In this document: positions 35,400 through 46,669 of the stretch, one piece after another
How positions within the stretch are numbered: position 1 is the first letter of the stretch
How the letters are laid out: each line of letters opens with the position of its first letter
Source of the DNA: Platanthera guangdongensis
Taxonomy: Eukaryota; Streptophyta; Magnoliopsida; Asparagales; Orchidaceae
Assembly: GCA_039583875.1 (NCBI GenBank)
Contig: CM077157.1
Coordinates: forward strand, 76,012,346 to 76,076,345
DNA length: 64,000 nucleotides
Direction: 5' to 3'
Notes under the pieces: generated by a model
Told to the model about the DNA's origin: nothing
Seen by the model: only the letters and a program-made list of their open reading frames with translations
The model's database searches: none
Position numbers and translations under genes: made by a program

Positions 35400-38300
35400 G
35401 CTTCGTATTAGTTTCTGGATACCCCGCTAGGGTATTGTTCGATACAGGAGCATCGCACTCCTTTCTCGCGGAGAGCTTCATCCGGAGAATAGGAGTTGAG
35501 TCTTTCTCGGCGGATGCAGAGCTGAAAGTGTGCATGCCTAATGGGTCATCCATGACCACCGGGGCCAAAGGGCGCATCTGTTGGGAGATGGACGGAGTTG
35601 ACTTCGTTTTGGTAGCAGCGATTTTACCATTGGTTGAGTTCGATGTCATTTTGGGCATGGATTGGCTTGCAGAGCAGCGCGCTAGTATTGACTGCCTATC
35701 TAAGGTAGTGACCCTAAGGAGCAAAGGGCAGGCGGAGGTCAAATTTGAGGGCCTTTGTGGAGTGGCCCGTTCCCTGATTTCGGCCATGCAGTTGATGCGG
35801 GCGGTTAACCAGGGTGGTGTAGCGCTTGTAGCGTTATTGGAGGTTCGTCTCTCCCAGCTGTCTATTGAGAAAGTTCCCGTAGTAGCAGAGTTCAAGGATG
35901 TGTTTCCGGATGAACTTCCTGGAGCGCCTCCTCGGAGGGAGATCGATTTCTCGATCGAGTTAGTGCCGGAGGCTAAGACGGTGTCACGTCCTCCGTTTAG
36001 GATGGCACCAAAGGAGTTGGCTGAACTTAAAGTACAATTACAGGAACTGTTGGAGCAAGGGTATATCAGACCCAGTTCTTCACTGTGGAGCGCGTTGGTG
36101 TTGTTTGTAAAGAAGAAAGACAGTAGTATGCGGCTATGCATAGACTACCGAGAGTTGAATAAATTGACCGTCAAGAATAAGTATCTGATTCCTCGGATTG
36201 ACGACTTGTTCGACCAGTTGGTGGGGTCGGTGGTGTACTCAAAATTGGACTTGAAGTCAGGCTATTATCAGTTGCGAATTCGAGACGAGGACATCCCCAA
36301 GACTGCCTTTGGTACAAGGTATGGACACTTTGAGTTTACGGTGATGCCATTCGGGCTGACGAACGCACCATCTGTGTTCGTGGATCTTATGAATCGAGTA
36401 TTTCGGGAATACTTGGATTCTTTTGTGGTTGTCTTCATTGATGACATCTTGGTGTATTCCAAATCGGAAGTGGAGCATGAGACCCACTTGAGAGTGGTCT
36501 TGCAAGTGTTGAGGGAGAATCAGTTGTATGCAAAGTTCTCCAAGTGCGAGTTCTGGTTAGAGAAGGTGGCATTTTTGGGCCACATGATTAGTGGGGATGG
36601 GGTGGCAGTCGATCCAACAAAAGTGGAATCCATCAGAGATTGGCCAATCTTGAGGACCGTGGCGGAAGTCCGAAGTTTTCTTGGACTAGCCTGGTATTAT
36701 AGGAGATTCGTGGAGAATTGTTCGCGGATAGCTCTACCCCTCACCTCACTCACTCGTAAAGATCATAAGTTTGTGTGGACTCAAGAGTGCAGTCAAGCAT
36801 TTGAAGCACTGAAAGAGAGACTAATGATGGCTCCAATCCTAAGTCTACCGCAAGGGACCGAGGGATTTCAGATGTTCAGTGACGTATCAGGATGCGGTTT
36901 GGGTTGCGTTTTGGTGCAACATGGCAAGGTGATAGCTTTTGGGTCTAGACAGCTGAAGCCTCATGAGAGGAATTACCCCGTCCATGACTTGGAGTTGGCG
37001 GCGGTAATTTTTGCATTGAAAATATGGCGACATTATGTGTACGGTGCAAAGGTGCAGATCTTCACGGATCATAAAAACCTAAAGTATCTCTTGGATCAAA
37101 AGGACTTGAACATGCGGCAACGCAGGTGGGTTGAGTTTCTTGGAGACTATGAGGTGCTGATTCAGTATACGCCAGGTAAAGCCAATGTGGTGGCGGATGC
37201 CTTGAGTAGAAAGTACTTGGGGCAAGGGAATTGTATCGAAGCTCATGATGAGCGGTTGGTACAGGAATGAGAGTCCCTTTGTTTGGAATGTGTTGCGAGA
37301 GGCGAGTCCAGCGTGGCCCGGTTAAACTGGATTGAAGTGCAAAACGACTTGTCCGATCGCATTCGGGAAGCGACTCGGTTGGATGTGGAGTTTCAACCTT
37401 ATGTGTTGGAGACTCAAAAGGGCGAGAGCAGCGCCTGGGAGATGATTGATGGGATTCTGAGGAAGGACGGAACGGTTTGTATACCGCAGTTCGGCAAACT
37501 CCGTGAGGAGTTGATGTTTGAGGCTCACTTCACAAGGTACTCCATTCACCCAGGCAGTACAAAGATGTACTTGGATATGAAGAAATCCTTTTGGTGGCCG
37601 GCGCTGAAGCGGGACATAGCTTTGTATGTGAATCGTTGCCAAACTGTCGCCTTGGTGAAGGCCGAATGTCAGAAGTCGGGCGGGTTCCTGAAGCCTCTTT
37701 CAATCCCGAAGTGGAAATTTGATGACATTTCCATGGACTTTGTGCATGGTTTGCCTAGATCGTAGCAGGGTAATGATGCTATTTGGGTGATCGTGGACCG
37801 CTTAACCAAGGTGGCCCACTTCATCCCAAATCGGAAAGAGGACAACGTGGAGAAGCTGGTGGAGTTGTATGTTCGCAACATTGTGCGACTGCATGGGATT
37901 CCCAAGAGTATAGTCAGCGATCGAGATGGACGATTTACGTCCAAGGACTGGAGACTGGTTCAAAAGAGTTTGAGCACGAAGATAAAGTTCAGTACGGCGT
38001 TCCATCCTCAAACTGATGGGCAAACTGAAAGAACGAACCGTACTATGGAGGATATGCTGAGAATGTGCATTCTTGACTTCGGCAAGAAGTGGGAGGATCA
38101 CCTCTTCATGGTAGAATTCGCATACAATAACAGTTATCAAGCAAGTATAAAGATGACGCCATACGAAGCTTTGTATGGGAGACGGTGTCGAACACCGATG
38201 TCTTGGGCAAAGGTGGGAGACACCAAAATTTTGGGAAAGGAGGTGGTAGTTGACGCTTGTGAGTTGGTACGGACCATTCAAGAGCGTATGAAGGTGGCGC

Positions 38301-38809
38301 AAGACCGGCAAGCAAAATACTTTAATGCTCGTCATAGGAAGTTGGAATTTGCGGTCGGTGATTGGGCCTATTTGAAGATCAAGCCGTTCAAAGGTGTCTC
38401 ACGGATTCGCTGACTCAAGAAGTTGAGTTCAAGGTTTTTGGGGCCTTTTGAAGTTGTTGAACGGGTGGGAGAAGCAGCCTATCGGTTGGCGCTATCCGCG
38501 GAGCTGAGTGGTTTGCATGACGTATTCCATGTCTCCGTCTTGAGGAAAAGTTTGGTGGAGGCTAGTGTGGTGATTGAGCCGGCATCGGTGCCGATAGAGG
38601 AAGACTTGAGGACGTGAGTCCATCCTATCGCTATAGAGGATTCGGAGACTCGGCAGTTGCGGAATAAACAGGTTAAACTCGTGAAAGTTCGATGGGACAA
38701 CTGCGGTCGTGAGGAGTTCTCTTGGGAATGAGAACAAGCCATGCTAGAAGAGTATCCAGAACTCTTCATTTCAGGTACCATTTTAATTGTGTTCCCTTTT
38801 GCTTTGTAA
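35400..38809 (+). pseudogene. pol: T2 pol: protease, RT, RNase H, integrase, chromodomain; stops only
   Basis: One frame, no frameshift. Protease [10 protein letters not shown] (35435-35464) and [16 protein letters not shown] with FIDDILVYS near 36435; RNase H with [14 protein letters not shown] and VVADALSR. The first stop is a TGA at 37268. The integrase follows: zinc region (IHPGSTKMYLDMKK, then RCQTVAL, where the second Cys of the usual C-x2-C is replaced by Val), core acids in [16 protein letters not shown] and GQTERTNR, with a TAG at 37763, TGA at 38411, then LGPFEVVERVGEAAYRLAL, TGA at 38615 and TGA near 38729. The chromodomain end (KQVKLVKVRW, EEYPELF) reaches the natural stop at 38807. 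Chromodomains steer such elements to heterochromatin. Confidence 0.92.
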
Positions 38810-38829
38810 TTTCGGGACGAAATTCTATT

Positions 38830-38842
38830 AAGGGGGGAGAGT
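38830..38842 (+). other. T2 polypurine tract
   Basis: AAGGGGGGAGAG-type tract immediately before the 3' LTR start TGTAACACC at 38843. Confidence 0.88.
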
Positions 38843-41519
38843 TGTAACACCCCAAAATTTGAGAGAGGTTCGGCCAGCGTTTTCGGACCAAGTTTGGTTT
38901 CTGGCAGGGGGCACACGGCCTGGGACACGGGCGTGTCCCAGGGCGTGTCGGGCCCCAGTCGACGTTTTGGTCGGGAGGTCGACGATTTTCGCTCGACGAT
39001 GTGTCGAGACAAGGAACACGGCCTGAGACACGGGCATGTCTCAGGGCGTGTCGAGCCCATGTCGACGATCGGTCCGAGGAGTCGACGATTTTCGCTCGAC
39101 AATGTGTCGAGACAAGGCACACGGCCTAGGACACGGGCGTGTCCAAGGCCGTGTCAGTCGAGTGTCGATCTTTCACTCGACGAAGTTCACTCGACGATGT
39201 GTCGAGTGTCGAGACTAGGGCACACAGCCTGTGACACGGGCGTGTCACAGGGCGTGTCCCGCTTGGTCGACAAACTTCTCTCGACGAGTGTCGAGTGTCG
39301 AGACAGGGGCACACGGCCTGTGACACGGCCGTGTCACAGGGCTTGTCCCGCTTGGTCGACGATCTTCACTCGACGAATTGTCGAGGCAGTGAACACGGCC
39401 TGGAGCCCAGGCATGTTGAGGTAAACACGGGCAAGGACACAGGCGTGTCCCGTACCCGTGTAGTTCTCGGGTTGTTTTCGGGGCTGTGTCGTAGGAGGCA
39501 CACGGCCGACCACGCGGCCGTGTCAGTGGGGACACGGGCGTATCAGGGCGAACACGGGCGTGTCGGATGCCCGTGTGCTGTTCCCGGCGCGTCGATTTGT
39601 GACGGCGAATGGGGGACACGGCCCTGGACACGGGAGTGTGCCAGGACGTGTTCGGCCCAGGTGTTTTATTTTTTCAGACGGATCGTGGCCATTCCTTCCC
39701 TTATTTTTGGATCTGATGGTCCAGAACTGCTCTTGGGGAGTTAAGTCCGAGAATAGGGTTGGAAACCCTCATTCTTCTTCAAGCTTTTCTCTTACTAAAT
39801 TCTAGAGAGAAGGGAGAGGAACGAAGAAGGTGAAGGAGGGTTTGGGCTATAGGAGAAGCTTCGGTGCTTCAAATCGCGAGCCGAGTCCAGATCCGTGGAG
39901 GCTAGATCATTGCGAGGGTTTTCATCCGGCTATTTTGCCATGGCTAGGAAGAGGAGTCGGAAGGTAACGACACTTCTCCTCTCGGCTTTAGGATGCATGT
40001 CTTTAGCATCATTTTCTTTTCTAGTTTTGGGCACCAAACACTCAAATGAGAGGGGTTTTGGGTCGCCAAGGTTCAAGAGGAACCTTCAGGTCGATTGAGT
40101 CCGTCCCCGGCATGATTTGCATTAGAGATCCACTCCGTTAGTGGATTAGGCATGGTGGGTGAAGCCGTAGTCGCGACCGTTATTCCGACTCGGTGATGTT
40201 GCATACGAACTTTAAGGATTCGTAGAGATTCCATTGCGGCAAGATGCCGTTTGTGATGTGGTGATGTTTTCCCCCTTTTCCCGAGTGAATATGTATAGTC
40301 AGAACCGGACAAGGTTAGCTCCTCGTGGCGGTAGATGGTTTCCTTGGGGGACAAGGTTAGCTCCGCATGAGTTGTAGATGGTTTCCTTGGTGCGCGGGAA
40401 CGCTGCAGTACAAATGAGGGACTAGGGTGGAATTGTATTGGTTTGTGATGTGTCAAGGCGTGGCTGTGTCTCCGTGGTCGGCTGGCTATCACGTGACGTT
40501 CATGTCATGTGTGGAGAGTGACCCGGCGAGACTAGTCCCCTTCTGTGAGACTAACGAGAACGCCAAGCATGGGGGCAAGCTCGGGCAATGAGGCCATGAG
40601 CGGGTGGGGTCCGGCAAGGCTTCTTAGAATCGGTCAGTTTGTGTTTGTTGGAATCCTGACATGAGACGTCAGAGCTTGTAGGCAAGCCCGGGTCTAAGAC
40701 CTTGAGCGGGTGGGGCCTTTGCAAGAGTTCCATGTGGCGGCCTGTGTGTCGTTGGGGGAAATTGAGTTAGCCCTCTTTGTTTGTGGCTTTTTGTCAAAGG
40801 GGAAACGATGAGTACCCATGTGATGTGATGATGTGCTTGATGCATACGAGATAGGGTACCTTGGGTGAAGCCCAGGTTGTTGCATACATGTTGCATAAGT
40901 AGGCCCTTTTTATTATATGCTCAATCAATAGAGAACATGTATGATGTGTGTGACATCCAAGCCTGTTTCTGTGGTTTCTTTTCTTGCTTATGAATATTGC
41001 ATACGAAGTGCTAACTTGCAGGTTGGAGGAGTACCCCGGGGTCCGTTAGGGGCTGCCGGGAGGAGATGTGTTTGTTACACAGTTTGAGGTCAGCCTTTGC
41101 TGACCCACGTTACTAATAAATTTTACAGGGCAAGGATCGCATGCAGTAGCTAGCTCGCCGGCCAGAAAGGCCTAAGCCTCATGAAGTGCTTCTCTCTTTT
41201 GTAGCTCTACATATATGATGTTGTATGTTTGAGACTCATGTTGTCCGGCTTGCATGCCGAGGTAGACTAGGGGTGCTATGCACTTTCTTGATTGTTGTAC
41301 TATTTGAGTTTGGACACTTGTTGTAAGGCCATAAGGCCATTGTTATTACTCTTCTGGTAGTGGATAACTTCTTGTCTTGCTTGTGTTTCCGCTGTGTTGT
41401 GCAAAGAGTTTTGAGTGTGGGTAGTTATATCATATTATAATACTAAAGCTGTGGCGTCCGTATGTTGTGGGGCCCTGGCCGGACCCATATTATACGGTCA
41501 TTACAGGGGAGGTGTTACA
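38843..41519 (+). repeat. T2 3' LTR, uninterrupted
   Basis: 2677 bp, TGTAACACC...GGTGTTACA. Palindromic box array at 38905-39665. It shows the empty site for At: CCCACGTTACTAATAAA near 41106. Plus-strand ORFs in the box region arise from the repeats and have no protein family match that I recognise. Confidence 0.93.
38905..39665. repeat. T2 palindromic box array, 3' LTR
   Basis: Partner of 19955-20720: GACACGGGCGTGTC hairpins alternating with TCGCTCGACGA/GTGTCGAG units. One box unit is shorter here than in the 5' LTR (near 39275), showing loss or gain of box units after insertion. Confidence 0.86.
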
Positions 41520-41906
41520 AACGTCCCACCCACTCCTCGCATACACACGAATTTCGTCTCCTGCTCGGTATTCTGGCCTAACGTGATCTCTTTGGAATTA
41601 CAATCAATCAAGGCATGCTGCTCAGCGAGCCAATCCATACCAAAGATCAAGTCGAATTCCGATATATACAACACAGATGCAGTCAAACAGAAATTCCGAC
41701 TTCCTATTTGCACCGCCACATCGCAAGCTCGATCCGCTAGCATCAAGCAACCATTCGACAACACCACTCTGACGCTATCTGTCTTCACATGACTAGGTAT
41801 CCCAAGTCACGCTATAAACTCTTTAGACAGAAAAGAATGTGAAGCACCCGTATCAAGTAGTGCTCGTGCCAGCATGTTCCGAATCATCACAAATCCCGTG
41901 ACAATC
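41520..41906 (-). pseudogene. pol: T1 protease fragment between T2 and S2
   Basis: Minus-strand retropepsin: [22 protein letters not shown] (active site codons near 41840-41854), an in-frame stop soon after, then [20 protein letters not shown]. It is contiguous with 19893 once T2 is removed and with 61254 once S2 is removed. The segment starts with the T2 target copy AACGT (41520-41524) and ends with the S2 target copy CAATC (41902-41906). Confidence 0.88.
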
Positions 41907-42755
41907 TGAAAGTGATGTGTTAGATCTGAAATACTCTAGAGGGGGGGGGGGGGGGTGAATAGAGTATTCTTAAATCCTTAAAATCTTTTACAACTTTTGC
42001 TGTAATTGTGAAAGCGCATAAACAACTTAAAAAAATATAAACATAGCAATCCTAGAAAGCACAAACACATCAAGAACAAAAAGAAGGGGCAACCAGACAA
42101 CACAAGAAATTTATAGTAGTTTCCCAACCTGGGTATATCCACTCTTCTACCACCCTGGTAGGAATCCACTCAGAGTTTTGATTAGGAGCCTGACACCAAT
42201 GAGCTTTTGATCAGGTGCTCAAAAACCAAACCTTAAGTTTTTTGGTCAGGTGACTTGCAACCAAGAATAACTTCTGAAGGGAGTTATAACCCCTTATATA
42301 GTGGGGGGGGGGTGAGAGATGATATGGTCTTCTATTTCTCAATATACAACTGAGAAGACTTGTGGATATGATTTTAGCAAATTTCTCCCCCTGTGATGTA
42401 GAATGGTTCACAGAGATCTGGAGCTTTGCTTTAGGGTGATAGGTCTTTAATATTTAAGTCTAGACCAGAAAGATCTTCAGGAACTTCATGACAGATGGAA
42501 TAGTTGTTGTCCTTTGAAGTGTCCTGGAGAGTTGAAGAATGAAGACTCTTGATTTTGATTGATTTTTCTTCTTCTTCAGGTAGCAGATGTTCTTCTGGTC
42601 TAGGGCTTCTTGAGTTGCTGTATCAGAGTTCTAAGAAAGAGAGCAGAGAGTTTCTTGTTGCAGACTGATTGTGATTTTCTGTGTGTGTGTCTATGTTCTA
42701 TTCTCTGTTCTGTGTGTATTTTGCTCTACTATCTGTAGGAAAAGAGAGAAAATCT

Positions 42756-42764
42756 CTTTTATAT
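42756..42764 (-). promoter_or_regulatory. S2 3' LTR TATA box
   Basis: The minus strand reads ATATAAAAG, downstream of the box array and in the conserved context AAATATAAAAGAGATTTTC. The same element is at 60025-60033 in the 5' LTR. Confidence 0.6.
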
Positions 42765-43009
42765 TTCTTGTCAAAATTGTCTTTCGAAATTAGAATTCCT
42801 CTACAATCAATGATGACGGCCTTGAGAATAAACTTCTTTGATTTATTTCCCCAACTGTCTCATGGAAAAACGGCAAGCAATAATCCTAGAGAAGACCATA
42901 ATTAATGCTTTGTCTAACGGTTATATTCAGAGAATATTGAAGCATTAATTACTTAAAAATTATTGCATTAGGAAAGAGACAGAAGACTGGAAATGACTGA
43001 GTCTGGATT

Positions 43010-43790
43010 CGTCGAACATATAACAGAAATCATCGAGCTGATTTCACAGTTCGTCGAGCTGAGAAGTTGTGTTCGTCGACCAGACAGCTTCTATTCGTCG
43101 AGCTGAGTTCCAAAATCATCGAGCTGAAAACAGAACTGCACTCTCTAGAAACTTTGCCTATTCTGTGTATGGAGTTCGTCGAGCTGATTGCTGATTTCGT
43201 CGAGCTGATAACTTGTCGACAGATCTTCTGGGGAATGTGTCGACACAAGTCCTGGGTGTCGACATAATTACTTCTTGTCTCGACATGGCTGTTGTGTTGA
43301 CAGAAATCTGGAGTGTGTTGACATAAGACCTGTGTGTCGACACAATTGCTGTTGGTGTCGACACAACTCTTGCTTCTAGTGTCGACACAAACTTCTGGTG
43401 TGAAGTGTTGAAGTATCCAGAAATCATCGACCTGAGAATCTATTTCGTCGAGCTGAGAACCACTAACTCCTGCTGGATAACTCTAGCCAAAGTGGTCAAA
43501 GTTCGTCGAGCTGAGAATCTTGAATTCGTCGACTGAAGATGATTCTGGACTTAGAAAAATTGAGAAACTTTTTGAGTAATAAGTTAAAGTAGAGAACCCA
43601 GAATTCGTCGAGAAGAGAACTAAGTTCGTCGACCTGATTCTAGAGAACAATGTCTGGACTTGGAATGCTGAAGGTAGAGTCCAAAGATCGTCGACCTGAG
43701 AATCAAGTTCGTCGAGCTCAGCTCATAGAATTTTCTCTGAGATCGTCGAGATGAGCACAACAATCATCAACATGAGTTCGACGAACGTCG
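43010..43790. repeat. S2 palindromic box array, 3' LTR
   Basis: Many TTCGTCGAGCTGAGAA/GTTCGTCGACC boxes with a second type, GTGTCGACAC, which is itself a perfect palindrome (43240-43400). CpG-rich, in U3 upstream of the TATA box. Repeated at 60280-61075. Confidence 0.87.
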
Positions 43791-43946
43791 AACTAATTTT
43801 ATTGAGTCTTTGGAAAATCTCTAAGTCTTGAGTCTCTGGCAGTCTGATGATGGCTGGTCTATGCAATGTTGATACTAAGGATTTGGCCTAGACTCTAGGA
43901 CACAACTATGACCCTAGATATACAAGATGGGTCACAGGATCCTAAC

Positions 43947-44013
43947 TTAGTGAACCTAGCCCAAATCAAACTAGGGATCCAACAATCTCCCCCTATTTGG
44001 GTGAGGTCACTAA
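43947..44013. repeat. Inverted repeat around the S2 PPT/LTR junction
   Basis: Arms TTAGTGAACCTAGCCCAAAT (43947-43966) and ATTTGGGTGAGGTCACTAA (43995-44013) pair imperfectly across the LTR edge at 43984. The terminal PPT, minus strand CCCAAATAGGGGGAGAT, lies in this structure at 43985-44001. Same layout as in S1. Confidence 0.78.
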
Positions 44014-44169
44014 TTACAGACTCAGACTAAACTGAAAATAAATAAAGCAAGAAAGCATATATCTGGCAGAGATCAATAACACATGCAGCAGATATATATA
44101 TACAGAAAAGCTTTGTTCCGAAATAAGAAAACAGTTTAAAAACATAACAGAAATTAAATATCTCAGAAC

Positions 44170-46669
44170 TCATTTCTTTTGCTTCTTCTCTTTTGGCTTC
44201 TCTTCTTTGCTCTTGTCTCCAGGCTTGGTAAAAGCAATCTCTCTATTTGGATCAGAAGCTTGCACTTTGGTCATGGTCATATCAGCAGCCCCTATAATCT
44301 TTAAAGATGTGGCTCTGGGGAATACTGCTTCTGGGTGCAATTTCATATAATCATCAACATTGAAAAACTTGTTAGCTTTCGCATACCTCTTAAGCTCTTC
44401 ATTCATGTATTTTGACATTGTTGTATATTCTGAGGGATCCTTTCCTTCAGCTTTATCTTTGTTAATTATAGGAAGGACAACCAGTTCCTGGAACCTGGCC
44501 ATCCTAGTTGATGTAGCTGTCTCTGGATCTTCAAAAGGAACAGGAGGAGAAAGAGGTCTGTTCGAGCTTTCAGCTTGTTGATGTTCAGAGAATTGTTGCT
44601 GTGTTTATTGTTGATGTTGTTACTTGCCAGAAGGATACTCTCTTTGCTAGCTGCTTGAGGAGGAGGGCCTACTCTGATGTCTTTGATAAGTTTGAAATTG
44701 AGTGGGCCTTTGAGAAGATGTGCCTGAAGCACCAGTAGCTGGAGGAGGAGGAGGAGGAGGGTCCCTTCTGTATTTCTGAGTTGGAGGAGGGGAGTATCTT
44801 CTGCTTCTCTTCCTCTTTTTCTGTTCATTTTTATATAACCTCATACAAGCTGGCATCCCTTTATATGGAGTTATCTTCTGAAGAATATAATAGGGAGTGT
44901 CATTGGTTGGATTTGGTTTAGGAGCAGGAGGAGGAGGTGCTTTCCTCTTCTTAGACACTTTCTTCTTCTTTGGATCCTCATCAGAATCCTCATGCTCCTC
45001 CTCATCATCATCAGATCCCTGAGGATTATCATATATATCATCTAAAGCCTTCAGGGACTCAGCCGAGATAATAGGCTTCTCAGGTTTAGATGGAGCTGGA
45101 GGAGAAACTGCAATAGGAGCTGGAGAAGAAACTTCAACAGGAACTGGAGAACTAACTCTGACAGTGCTTTCAGCAACTGCCTTATTCTATTCTTCAATGT
45201 TAGCCAAGATCAAGGCATCAAGATCTGGCATTGGAGAGTCATCCATAACAAAACTGGGGGCAGAAATAATTTCTGGAGAGGATGGGATGACTACAGGTTC
45301 TGGAATAACAAAACCGTCTTTTAGTTGCTTGGCAAATTTAGAACTGATAGGAGAAGAATATGGAACAATAGCCAAAGATTGCTTAGTATAATCTGTTAGA
45401 GGGAAGCTCAAAAATGCAGTATCAAAAATTCTCAACAAATATTCTAAATCTACTGTGGGATTAATGATGAAATCACCAACAGTAATTATTTCTTCTGGAG
45501 CTGACTCTTCTATATCTATGTCAGTCTCAATGAAATTAATGAAATCAATAAAATTTGTATCAATAAACTCTGTATCTACTGCTGTTGCTACTGCCTCTGC
45601 ATCTGCTGGAGCTGGAGCTGCTGAAACTGAAACTGAAACTGCTGCTACTTCTAGAGCTGCTGCAGCTTCTTCATCAAGCATCTCCCCCTACCTGGTTTCC
45701 GTAATAACTGGAGCCAGGCCCCTAAATGAAGAGGGGGCAAAAGAAAGGGCAGAGAACTGGGTAGGGATAGAGGAACTGGAAGTAGCAAGAGGTGTAATGG
45801 CCTCTGCTATGAGAGCTTTTAGGAGGGGTGTGATGAGAGCAATGACAAAAGAGATGGTGGAGGGGTCCAGTGTTGGAGTGGCAGAAGGTGATTCAGATGG
45901 TGGTTGAGTGGAAACATTTGGAGGGAGGTAGATGTTGGTGAGGATGGTGGGATGGCATCTTGCATTTGGACATCCTAGATGGATTCAGTTGGAGGAGAGG
46001 GAGTAGTGGGAGGAGATGACTGTAGATTGAAGGATGGTATGGAGGACAAGTGGGGTGGAATAGGAGATGAAGGTGGTGTTGGAGCTGGTGAAGCATGAGG
46101 AGATTGAGGAGGTGTTCCATGTGGAGATAGAGGAGGTGTAGGAAGATGAGTATGTGTGGGAGAGAGATGAATGGGGGAAGATGGAGGCGTGGGAGTATGA
46201 ATGATGGTGTGGGCTATGGAGGGAAGTTGTGGTTGTGATTGTTGTTGGGGTTGTTGTTGAGTCTGAGGTTGAGATGGGAGGACTGTAGCTGTGGTGGAAG
46301 AGATTGAATCCTTAGAGGTCTTGGAGATTGTCCTCTCCCACCTGCTAAACAAGGCACAGGTTAGCCTTTTGCTGGCATTTATGAATATGGTCAGGGAGAC
46401 CAGTGATTCAGCAGCTTTTTCCTTTAAGAAGATCCCCAGGATCCTTCCAAAACACACTTCCTTTTTGTTATTCTTCATCCTGATGAGATCAAAGATGATC
46501 TGAGCCCAAGCCACTTGCTTCTTATTAACCACTACACACATAACCAGAAACTCATGCCTTGTTATATAATCATGTGTAGTGTGCTTGCCTAGAAAGACTT
46601 TCCCAACAATATCTGCCAGAAACTTATATTTTGTAGATAAATGTTTCTTCAACAATTTATTAGGGTTAT
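44170..46669 (-). pseudogene. S2 envelope-like ORF, C-terminal part
   Basis: Continues the frame interrupted by N at 46669. It begins NPNKLLKKHLSTKYKFLADI and VGKVFLGKHTTHDYITRHEF, then WAQIIFDLIRMKNNKKEVCFGRIL, the globular part found in plant envelope-like/'putative plant transposon protein' ORFs. A Gln/Pro/Ser-rich stretch follows to 45975 (stop), then, after a frameshift, an acidic Ala/Glu/Asp-rich block (45681-45187, stop), a Lys/Pro-rich block (44958-44647) and a C-terminal block ending in a Lys-rich tail (KSKEEKPKEKKQKK) at 44170. No convincing signal peptide or membrane segment. Function unknown. Confidence 0.75.
46665..46669. repeat. Target duplication GTTAT, left side of N
   Basis: GTTAT precedes the N LTR start TGATGC at 46670; the partner is at 53034-53038. 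Confidence 0.92.

Larger units (their letters stand above)
19894..41519 (+). mobile_element. T2: Tekay-type chromovirus on the plus strand
   Basis: 5' LTR 19894-34026 (interrupted by At), PBS 34030-34040, gag, candidate intron, pol, PPT 38830-38842, 3' LTR 38843-41519. Target duplication AACGT on both sides. The LTRs differ by about 4% by eye over their first 190 bp. Gag-pol is broken by in-frame stops only. It belongs to the same lineage as T1 but to a different family: the proteins align throughout, while the LTRs share only the start TG[TC]AACACCC and the box motif. Confidence 0.92.
41907..43984 (-). repeat. S2 3' LTR
   Basis: 2078 bp; on the minus strand TGTTGGATCCC...CACTTTCA. Boxes 43010-43790, ATATAAAAG on the minus strand at 42764-42756, G tract at 41941-41956 (longer than in the right LTR). 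About 4% different from 59184-61253 by eye. Confidence 0.92.

Noticed and set aside
35389..36141. Minus-strand 250-codon ORF opposite T2 protease/RT
   Set aside because: Antisense to a well-supported pol frame; no recognised protein.
45455..45907. Plus-strand Ala/Glu/Thr-rich ORF of 150 codons
   Set aside because: Antisense shadow of the low-complexity part of the S2 envelope-like ORF.
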